Of a DNA stretch of 64,000 bases, positions 56,791-64,000 are shown piece after piece. The notes beneath the pieces are model-generated. The model was not told the origin of the DNA and ran no database searches. It worked only from the letters and a program-made list of their open reading frames with translations. The DNA lies in NCBI GenBank assembly GCA_951213105.1, contig OX578142.1, forward strand, positions 4,046,649 to 4,110,648. The letters are read 5' to 3'. Origin of the DNA: Amaurobius ferox. Lineage: Eukaryota; Arthropoda; Arachnida; Araneae; Amaurobiidae. Position numbers and translations under genes: made by a program. Positions within the stretch are counted from its first letter, which is position 1, and every line of letters starts with the position of its first letter.

Positions 56791-57048
56791 TTATGCTTGA
56801 TTTTTTGAATCTGTGCAAAATGTTTTGTATTTTTGTATTCTCCTTAGATAAATGTAAGTTTATTGATAATTGTATTTATGCAAATTTGTCACCTTTTCTG
56901 GTCTATATATGAACGATCATTCCTATTTACATGTAGCCACTGATGAAGAGAATATTTACGCTCAAAAGCGCTCTGGCTTTTTTAAGTTTTGTACGTCTTA
57001 AAGAAGTGAAATAAAAGACCTTCTATTATAATTGTGTGCTTGTTGTTT
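56791..57048 (+). repeat. Penelope terminal repeat, right arm
   Basis: Inverted copy of 53661-53919. Confidence 0.88.
56934..56978 (+). ncRNA. Degenerate hammerhead ribozyme
   Basis: Inverted counterpart of 53731-53776. TAGCCA, CTGATGA and CTCTGGCT are kept, but the GAAA core follows as AAAA (first G of GAAA changed) and helix II is weaker (GAGAA against CGCTC). Probably inactive. Confidence 0.7.
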
Positions 57049-57059
57049 CTACTGGTTGA

Positions 57060-57551
57060 AAAAAATCAGACGTGATGCCAATTTTATTTAGTTGACATAA
57101 AGTTTAAAACAAGTCAGTGTTATTTTAACAACACTTCTGGCTTAACTTTCATAACATACATACTAACTATGTCGTATCACAACGATGATATACATCTACA
57201 ACTTGTCAACCAAGATGACAGCTAATACCACTCTATCCATCTGCATAAGACCATCTTCTACGATGTCTAATACCATCTATATCCAACTTCTTCGACTTTG
57301 CTGCTTCAAGAAAGTTCTGCTATTTATATCCTAAGATGGGATCGTTCCGGAATGCCACTGTTACTGGAAACGCCCCCGGATATGCAAATGAGCTGCATAT
57401 GCATTGAGAACTAGATTTGCATAAAAAAGGATGTCGAAAAAAAAATCACGATTCATGCCCGAGAACGTAGTGAGCCATTCACGAAGAATTTTATGAACAG
57501 AGGTTCACGGGAAATATGAATCGGGATATTTACCTGCATTTTTTCAACATA
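57060..57551 (-). repeat. Diverged Copia-type solo LTR
   Basis: Read on the minus strand it starts TGTTGAAAAA at 57551 and shares CATATCCGGGGGCGTTTCC and the order of blocks (GATTCA, CCCGTGAACC, ATGCAAAT, AGTTCTCAATGC) with the 5' LTR at 60366-61130. No internal gag-pol is attached, so it is a solo or partial LTR. The left end is uncertain. Confidence 0.65.
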
Positions 57552-57552
57552 C

Positions 57553-57599
57553 TGAGTACAATTCCCGCACGCTAACCACTAGGCTACCACGCCCTGCCG
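57553..57599 (-). repeat. tRNA-SINE head
   Basis: Minus strand: GTGGTAGCCTAGTGGTTAGC, then GTGCGGGAATTGTACTCAGT. The A-box half of the head is kept. It borders the second copy of the GGAGTGT target sequence and is probably the 5' end of the SINE whose 3' end is at 48847. Confidence 0.65.
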
Positions 57600-58943
57600 T
57601 ACGGAGTGTGTAATGCTGGTAATATATTTCAACGCATTTCAGCTAATATTCTTCCTGAATTTGATTTGTTCGTCATATTTAGATGATGTGCTCATATTTT
57701 CTGATGATGAGAAAATGCATAAGCATTTAGAAACATTGTTTAAAAAATTGAGTGATTACAATTTGGTAGTAAACTTACAAAAATGTGAGAATGGAGTTCC
57801 TGAAATTTCCCTTTCGGAATTTTTAATATCTGATAAGGGAGTTCCTTTGTTGTCGGATAAGGTTAGAAAATTGGTTGAATATCTGTGTTGTACTATGGTT
57901 AAGGACTTGGAAAGTTTTTGGCAATGTTGAATTTTTATCACCATTTTTTTAAGGATGCAGCAGAGAAGTAGGCTGCATGTAGGCTGTAAGTTGTATGAAC
58001 TTTTCAGGAATAAGCATAAGAATGACAAAACACCTATTGTTTGGACTGATGAAGCTAGGGAGATGTTTGAGTTTTTGCATGAAGGCTATTGTTGATACCA
58101 CTTTCCTTGCATTCCCTGCTCCAGATGTGCTGCTGGTTGATGCTTAAGAGATAGGATAGGCATGGTATTGTAGCAGCAGGTTGAGGAAGGTCAGGAATCT
58201 TTTCTAAAAAGGTTCAGTTTTCTTCTCTAAAAAGCGTTCCTACCGCAAGTGAAATACAGTATGTTTGATTGATAGTTATTAGGAGTACATGTAGCTGTAA
58301 GCATTTTAGGAATATGTTGGAAGACGTAGGGTAATTATTTACACTGACCATAAGCCACTAAAGTATGCCTTTAATCAAAAGCTGAATAACTCTTCTGCAT
58401 GACAGGTTCGATATTTAGAACTGATCAGTCAGTGCACAACCGATATTAGGAGGTACATTCCAGGGGACAAAAATGTGATTGCTGATACTTTATCTAGAAT
58501 CAACACTATAAGTTTATCTGGTTCCATCATTTTTAAATGTATTGCTGCAAATCAGTTAAGTGATCAGGAGTTGCAGAGGTTGTTGAAATCGCATACAGGC
58601 CTTGAGTTATGTCCTATATCTTTCCCTGCTTGTAAGAGTTCTACTTATTGTGATATGTCTACGGGTGTCCCTAGACATTTCATTCCAGCTATCTGGAGAA
58701 AGACAGTATTCAAAATAACCTGTTGCATCCTGGCACAAGAGCCACTCTGAGGGTATTTCATCACTGGTTTGTATGGCAATCAATAAGAAAAGATTGTGAG
58801 GAATGGTGTCGACAGTGTCTTGTGTGTGAAAGAACTAAAGTATTTAAGCATACTCAAGCACTGCTTTCAACAGACATATTCTGCCAGGTCCATCTTAACA
58901 CAGTGCTACCATCTAAAAACAACCGATATTTGATGATGTATTG
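57600..58943 (+). pseudogene. Ty3/Gypsy 2: RT C-half, RNase H, integrase zinc domain
   Basis: It starts with NAGNIFQRISANILPEFD in one frame, then the active site SYLDDVLIFSDDEKMHKH after a frameshift. Decayed RNase H follows (TLAFPAPD-like block, a TDHKPLKYAF block near 58345, and CTTDIRRYIPGDKNVIADTL). The integrase HHCC domain is near 58715-58850 with HPGTRATLRVFHHWF and CRQCLVCERTK. It breaks off at 58943 against a hAT-like end. Together with 47878-48846 this is one element. Confidence 0.8.
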
Positions 58944-59004
58944 CAGCGATTCCCAAACTTTTTTAACTCGCGGCTTACAACAAATGAAAATTTTGCGGCG
59001 CACT
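58944..59004 (+). mobile_element. hAT-like terminal fragment
   Basis: Starts CAGCGATTCCCAAACTTTTT, the form of terminal inverted repeat found on many hAT MITEs, then GCGGCTTACAACAAATG and GCGGCGCAC. It runs into a TA microsatellite; the other end was not found. Confidence 0.5.
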
Positions 59005-59047
<43 letters not shown>

Positions 59048-59090
59048 TATATATATTATATATATATTATATATATATATATATTATATA

Positions 59091-59129
<39 letters not shown>

Positions 59130-59170
59130 TTATATATATATATATATAAATGCATACATATATATATATA
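59005..59170. repeat. TA microsatellite
   Basis: Alternating T and A with few interruptions. Confidence 0.9.
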
Positions 59171-59262
59171 CAGTACAGGATCTATTATCCGGAATGCTTG
59201 GGACTTCAGGCATTCTGGATAAGGGGTTTTTCTGTAATTCGGAACACTTTTCTAAAACTTAC
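59171..59262 (+). mobile_element. pogo/Tigger-like terminal fragment
   Basis: CAGTACAGGATCTATTATCC follows a TA and is followed by GGAATGCTTGGGAC and CTGGATAAGGGG, the pattern of pogo/Tigger MITE ends (Tc1/mariner group). No right end found in the next kilobase. Confidence 0.55.
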
Positions 59263-60365
59263 TGGAATGGTCTCAAATGTCGTTATAGAAAATTATAATT
59301 CATTTTAAAAACATAAATGTATTAAATAAAGCTTTTTACAATCTATATGGGTTAACTAAAATGCAAATTACATGTAATTATAGTGTCAAATTTAGTGATT
59401 AAGCAAAATTTAAGAAAAAAATGTCTGAAAAAAGTTGATTATTCAGGGTAGTTATTAAAAGTCTTTTTTTTTTTTTTTTTAACATTTCAACTAAAGTGGG
59501 CCCTCACCATATTCATCTAATATTTTGGCAGAAGCACCTTGTTCATATGTTTCAAAATATTTTAAAGTACTTTTAATAAAATTAAGATGAGAAGGATGTT
59601 CATTTTTAACTGAAATGAGATATTCAACTATGGGTGCAAATATATCAAATTCTAATTTATGCTCTTCAAATGTATTTCTAATAAGCCTTATAATTCTAAA
59701 TGCCTGAATAAATAAAAAAAAAATTAATTTCGTTATCCTTAACATATATCTCATTTTCACCAACAATATGTTTAAAAGATAATATCCCAGCATAAAAAGC
59801 AAAAAAAAATATAAATATTAGTGGATGGAAGCAGATTGAAAAAAATGGAAAATATTTAAAAATAAAGCAAAATATACCGGCGATCGTGTTTAAATAAAAA
59901 AATTTCGCGATATTGCTAAACTGTCTTCTATAAATTACTAATTAATAAATGTAACATGGAACTTTTTGCTAGGGTCAATTTTCGGTCCAAAATAGCCATT
60001 TTCATCCAAATAATAGGATTTAATTGAAAATGATTTTGATCTTGGAATTCCATCAACGTTTTTTAAAATATTGAAGATGTGTATATTTCTACGGAGATGA
60101 AAAAAAAAGGGATTTTCCCGAGAAAATGACAAGTTTATTGCTTAGGTTAAGTATTTAAAGAGATCAATCAGAAGGCCCTGAATGACATTTTATAGCTGCT
60201 ATACATTTCTCTGCATTTCGGCAAAAGTTAACTCTCATTAATTTCGGGAATTCCTTACTTAAACGTACTTTCTATCTATCCTCTCGCGTAAATGCGCGGA
60301 TGACTCTATGTTTTTTCATCTTTTCCAATAAATGTTTATTAAATTGTGCAAAATAGTGTGAATTC
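59263..60365. other. Noncoding AT-rich stretch
   Basis: No recognised gene. Minus-strand ORFs at about 59491-59802 and 59938-60132 have no recognisable domain. The 5' LTR of the Copia 2 element begins at 60366. Confidence 0.35.
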
Positions 60366-61130
60366 TGTTGGAAATAATCAATACATCGCGATTCACGTTC
60401 CTGTGAACGGGCGTTTATGCAAATTTAATATGAACGACTCTTCCCGTTCACCGGCGTGAACCGTGACGTTTTTCAACATGAGGTTTCATGCAAATCAGTT
60501 CTCAATGCGTACGCATCTGATTTGCATATCCGGGGGCGTTTCCGGAACTGTCCATTCTCGGATATATATAGGGCAGAGGTTTCTTGAAGCAAATGAGAAG
60601 GTCGAAAGAGGTCGATCGAGATCAGACGTCTGAAGAAGTCAGACGAGATAGACACTGATGGTCTGATGCAGGCAGACAGAAATGTTTTTTTGACAGAAGC
60701 ACTGCGGAATATCGTTTGACGACGGTGAATAGTCGAAACGGATGCAGATGTGGTCAGTTTGGACCAGCATGTATTGAACGTTAAATTTACTTACAAACGT
60801 TCGGAAGCCGCTTTAAAGATTTTCCTGATGTTCTATCCTTTGGTTTCCCTTTGCCAAGTGATGGTGGCTGAAATACACGCAAGTGATAGAGGTAGTATAG
60901 TAACATACTACCAAATGCTTCAAGAAATCTCTGTCTAGTCATTTACAACTAAAAAAAAAAAAAAAATTTTTTTGTACATAGTATATTTTTGATGTTTTAC
61001 GGCATGGAAAATTACCAGGTACGTGTAATATGCCGAGTTGTGTTTTTCACCAAATAAAGTGAACGAAGTTTTTCTTTAAAACTGGACTTGTGTACTTTCA
61101 TGACCCAGCCAACACTTATTGACTCTGACA
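60366..61130 (+). repeat. Copia 2 5' LTR with promoter and polyA signals
   Basis: Begins TGTTGGAAAT and ends GACTCTGACA, both usual for Copia LTRs. It holds a TATATATA box at 60563-60570, an ATGCAAAT octamer-like word near 60489, and an AATAAA at 61053-61058, about 75 bp before the end. The limits are inferred because the 3' LTR is outside the window. Confidence 0.7.
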
Positions 61131-61365
61131 GTGCGTGCTTTGCTATCTTCAAATTTTAAATTTTCCAAGAGAAACGGTTACGGGGCCAGTTCAACGCCCA
61201 ATAGAGTCATAAGTGCAAGTATCTTTAAAGAAATCGTTCCAGTGTTCAGATGGGGGCCGCACATGGCACCATTTTGAAGTTCGTGTGAACAACGAAACGC
61301 AACAGTGTAAACGTAAACAGTGTACAAGAACTTTTGCTTCTTCTTCTTCAAAACTACGAGTGGCC
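61131..61365 (+). other. Copia 2 untranslated leader
   Basis: 235 bp between the LTR end and the gag ATG. It should hold the primer binding site, but I could not match a tRNA end to it. Confidence 0.5.
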
Positions 61366-64000
61366 ATGGAGGCAAGTAGAACGGAGTTGCTGACGCGGGA
61401 CAACTACGTCACCTGGTGTACCGACATCTCATTCGTCCTCAAGGGAGAAGGATGTTTCGGACACGTAGATGGAAATGCTAAGCCTATCGAGGAAGATGCA
61501 AGTCGCCGCGACTACGATGATTTTTATCGCCGGAAAGACCGAGCATTAGCCATCATTTATCAAAGTTTATCCTCGGAATACAAGGAGTTGATAAACGTCA
61601 CCGACGAACCTAGTCAAGTATGGAATACCTTGAAAGAACATTTTCAAGCGCCTTCCAGAGCCAACCTGGTTAGATTACTAGATGAGTTCTTCGACGTTCG
61701 GCCGGAGCCAGACGAGCCTGTTGACATTTTTTGCTCAAGACTGCGGAAGGCCGTGACGAGGCTTAAAGACGCGAAACACCCCATTGAAGACCTGTATGTA
61801 GCATTCCAGTCGATTCGGTACCTTCCGGAAGAATTCCGAGGTATCGTTCAAATTATATATCGATGGAATGACTCGGACTTCAAGCTCAGCAAAATACAAG
61901 CAGAGCTAGCAGCGGAGGAGAGCCGGCTGAGGCAGCAAGCAAGTGACTTTTCCAAAACTGTGAGTTCAAATTCTGCATATTTTACTTCTAAGAAATTTGT
62001 AAATAGAGTAAATGTGTCTAAACTTAAATTTCCAAATGTATCTCATAATGTGTCTAATGTAAATACTTCTAGTCATAATGTAAATATTTCTAAAAGTAAA
62101 ATTAAGTGTTTTAAGTGTAACAAACTAGGTCATACTAAATCTAATTGCAGTAGAAATAATGGATCTAGTATTGTGGAATTTCTTGGGTCTCCACAGATTG
62201 AGGCTAATACTGTAATCGATCCTAGCGATAGACTCAGCTGGGTAGTAGACACTGCTGCTACGCGACATTTCTGTAATAACATTAAGTTATTTTCAAAATT
62301 TAATGAGTGCAAAGGCACTTCAATGTCGCTAGCAGTAGGGGATGTCGAAAGTCCAGTTGAGGCTATCGGGACGGTGGAAATGTATGTCCAATTTAAGGAT
62401 AAGCAAAGTATTATCAAATTGGAAAATGTTATGTATTCTCCTAAACTTAGGAGAAATTTATTAGCTGCATCTGTTCTTGAGGAACAAAATTTTAGTTTTA
62501 ATGGAGCTAATGGGGTTCTATGGTTTTTTACACCTAAAGGGGAGAAATTCTTTTATGCAAAAAGAAAGGATGGGTTATATTTTTTAAAACCTAAGTATAG
62601 TACCCAGGAACAACATAACGTAGAAAACCATCAATCTAAAGATAGGGATCGAGATGGAGACAAGAAACACAAAAAGGATAAGAAATCCAAGGATAGGGAT
62701 CCTAGTGCTTCCAGAAAAATAGACAAAGTAAAAATAGCACCTAATCTTAAAGAAACTAAATTTAAATCTGACAAAACAAAAACTAAGCAGAATAGAAATG
62801 TGGATAGTTCAATATCTAAGCCTAGCAGTTCTGTAACTGAACTTAATAGTACAAACTGTCTTTGGCATAAACGATATTGCCACATAAACGCTGAATATCT
62901 CCTCCAAACCAGCAAAGTTTCTGCCGTAAACGGACTTCCTAGGCTTAAATACAAAAAGTTAAATTGTAAATCGTGTAAATTGGCTAAGTCTAGGAGAGTA
63001 TCGTATAAACCCACCGGTAGGATAAGGTCCACTAAACCATTGCAATTGTTACACATGGATGTGTGTGGTCCCTTACCCACAGCCTCATATGGTGGGAACA
63101 AGTATGTCTTAACTATAACAGATGATTATAGTAGAAAAGTTTTTGTTTACCTCATGAAACAGAAGTCAGAAGTATTTTCACATTTTAAAGAGTTTCAGGC
63201 CAGAGAAGAAAGGCAGTTAGGTACTAAAATTCTATGTATCCGGACGGATAATGGGATGGAATTCTGCCATGATAAGTTCAAAAATTACCTGAGGGATATC
63301 GGTATTAAGGCTGAGAGGACTAACACATATACCCCACAGCAAAATGGAGTATCAGAGCGATTCAACTTAACCGCATTTGACTGTGTTAGAGCCATGTTGA
63401 ACGACAGCAAATTACATGACAGATTCTGGGCGGAAGCAATATTGTGTTTTGCATACACTAAAAATCGAATATGTCACAAATTTAAGACTAAAACACCACA
63501 TGAACTCTACAGTAGTAGAAAACCTTCAGTCAAACATCTTAGAACCTTTGGTTGTAGAGCATATGTAGGCAAACCCAGTCAGCTCAGAAAGAAGTTAGAC
63601 ATGAAAGCTACAGAAGGGGTGATGGTAGGCTATGCTACTAAAACTAAGGGCTATAGGATATTTTTGTCAGGGGAGAAACGAACAATTGAGACCTGCAATG
63701 TGAGGTTTGATGAGGGTGATGTAGTGGAAGGCATCCTGGACCCAATTTGTCCCAGAAATATCTCCTCAGGGATATCAAGAGATAACCTTTCAGAATACTC
63801 TGACGGGGAATATCCGAGAGGGCAGTCTGATGGGGGGGCAGGAGAGAGTGAAGACACTGGTGACGATCCGTCTGAATCCAGTGAGGAAACGGACTCTCCT
63901 GCTGACTCCAGTATGACTCCTTGCTCGGATATTGCTTGGCAGCGAAAGACGGTTCCAAGACCCGATGGGAGTAGAACCGATGTGTATTATTACGCTCAAG
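61366..64000 (+). CDS. Copia 2 gag-pol polyprotein, open to the window end
   Basis: I translated this frame from ATG 61366 to 64000 and found no stop in about 878 codons. Domains: UBN2-type gag (about 1-210), zinc knuckle CFKCNKLGHTKSNC (248-261), protease WVVDTAATRHFC (Asp 295), GAG-pre-integrase LWHKRYCHIN (His 501) with CKSCKLAK, and an integrase core with Asp 565 (HMDVCGPL), Asp 628 (RTDNGMEF) and Glu 664 (NGVSERFN), a D-x35-E spacing. A Ser/Asp/Glu-rich linker follows before the RT, which lies outside. All active residues seen so far are intact, so this copy may be recent. Confidence 0.93.
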   Translation, partial: MEASRTELLTRDNYVTWCTDISFVLKGEGCFGHVDGNAKPIEEDASRRDYDDFYRRKDRALAIIYQSLSSEYKELINVTDEPSQVWNTLKEHFQAPSRANLVRLLDEFFDVRPEPDEPVDIFCSRLRKAVTRLKDAKHPIEDLYVAFQSIRYLPEEFRGIVQIIYRWNDSDFKLSKIQAELAAEESRLRQQASDFSKTVSSNSAYFTSKKFVNRVNVSKLKFPNVSHNVSNVNTSSHNVNISKSKIKCFKCNKLGHTKSNCSRNNGSSIVEFLGSPQIEANTVIDPSDRLSWVVDTAATRHFCNNIKLFSKFNECKGTSMSLAVGDVESPVEAIGTVEMYVQFKDKQSIIKLENVMYSPKLRRNLLAASVLEEQNFSFNGANGVLWFFTPKGEKFFYAKRKDGLYFLKPKYSTQEQHNVENHQSKDRDRDGDKKHKKDKKSKDRDPSASRKIDKVKIAPNLKETKFKSDKTKTKQNRNVDSSISKPSSSVTELNSTNCLWHKRYCHINAEYLLQTSKVSAVNGLPRLKYKKLNCKSCKLAKSRRVSYKPTGRIRSTKPLQLLHMDVCGPLPTASYGGNKYVLTITDDYSRKVFVYLMKQKSEVFSHFKEFQAREERQLGTKILCIRTDNGMEFCHDKFKNYLRDIGIKAERTNTYTPQQNGVSERFNLTAFDCVRAMLNDSKLHDRFWAEAILCFAYTKNRICHKFKTKTPHELYSSRKPSVKHLRTFGCRAYVGKPSQLRKKLDMKATEGVMVGYATKTKGYRIFLSGEKRTIETCNVRFDEGDVVEGILDPICPRNISSGISRDNLSEYSDGEYPRGQSDGGAGESEDTGDDPSESSEETDSPADSSMTPCSDIAWQRKTVPRPDGSRTDVYYYAQ

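Larger units (their letters stand above)
53661..57048 (-). mobile_element. Penelope-like retroelement with inverted terminal repeats
   Basis: A minus-strand RT plus GIY-YIG endonuclease frame is bracketed by inverted repeats of about 258 bp (53661-53919 and 56791-57048), each with a hammerhead ribozyme motif. Order and motifs fit canonical Penelope/Poseidon-type elements. A SINE is inserted between the start codon and the upstream repeat. The RT is frameshifted at a G-run near 55000-55010, so this copy is not functional. Confidence 0.9.
48847..57599. other. 8.75-kb composite insertion in Gypsy 2
   Basis: Flanked by TATGGAGTGT (48837-48846) and TACGGAGTGT (57600-57609), which looks like a 10-bp target duplication with one change. 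The left edge (to 48887) resembles the 3' end of the tRNA-SINE body (ACCTACCAGACAGG) and the right edge is its tRNA head in minus orientation. I infer that one SINE inserted first and later received the LINE, AT-rich, Penelope and LTR sequences. Confidence 0.55.

Noticed and set aside
59491..60132. Minus-strand ORFs as genes
   Set aside because: Short, without recognisable domain, in AT-rich noncoding DNA beside transposon ends.

Overview
The window is AT-rich repeat DNA from an animal genome. Nothing in it looks bacterial: there are no operons with ribosome binding sites, and nearly every recognisable gene belongs to a eukaryotic transposon or an endogenous virus. The mix of Polinton/adintovirus, Copia, Ty3/Gypsy, Jockey-like LINE, Penelope-like element, hAT and pogo-like remnants and tRNA-derived SINEs fits an arthropod. 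A chelicerate such as a spider is my guess only. No convincing host gene was found.

Layout. 1-3171: an unidentified ORF tail, a degenerate ~150-bp satellite and a TA microsatellite. 3172-9304: a decayed Copia element on the minus strand. 9305-13084: noncoding DNA with a hAT transposase fossil. 13085-about 47400: the fossil of a Polinton/Maverick (adintovirus-like) element. About 14 kb of its own sequence is interrupted by about 20 kb of later insertions: a Ty3/Gypsy element in the polymerase gene, a 2.6-kb foldback-like element in the major capsid gene, a LINE 3' fragment in a fibre-like gene, a pair of satellite-bearing DNA elements, a Jockey-like LINE in a leucine-rich-repeat gene, and a tRNA-SINE cluster. 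47820-58943: a second, badly decayed Ty3/Gypsy element split inside its reverse transcriptase. The inserted 8.75 kb appears to be a SINE that was later invaded by LINE, AT-rich, Penelope and LTR sequence. 58944-60365: hAT-like and pogo-like terminal fragments. 60366-64000: an apparently young Copia element (5' LTR plus an open gag-pol) running off the window.

The Polinton fossil is the main interest. Left of 27976 its genes run on the minus strand: protein-primed PolB, a zinc-finger protein, two small proteins, an integrase with chromodomain, a parvovirus-VP1-like phospholipase A2 protein with zinc ribbon, a membrane-segment protein and a packaging ATPase. Right of 28063 they run on the plus strand: coiled-coil and core proteins, an adenain-type protease, penton, major capsid, a collagen-like fibre, and then accessory genes (a tryptophan/serine repeat protein, a leucine-rich-repeat protein and an H-type-lectin-like protein). 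Ten gene starts share the string ATAAATG. Almost every gene has a stop or frameshift, and the protease has lost its catalytic cysteine, so this is a fossil. The left end is cut off inside PolB at polymerase motif A, and no terminal inverted repeat was found.

Other strong observations are a textbook -1 frameshift heptamer at the gag/pol junction of the inner Gypsy element, a type-I hammerhead ribozyme in the inverted terminal repeats of the Penelope-like element, and target-site duplications that fix the order of several insertions.
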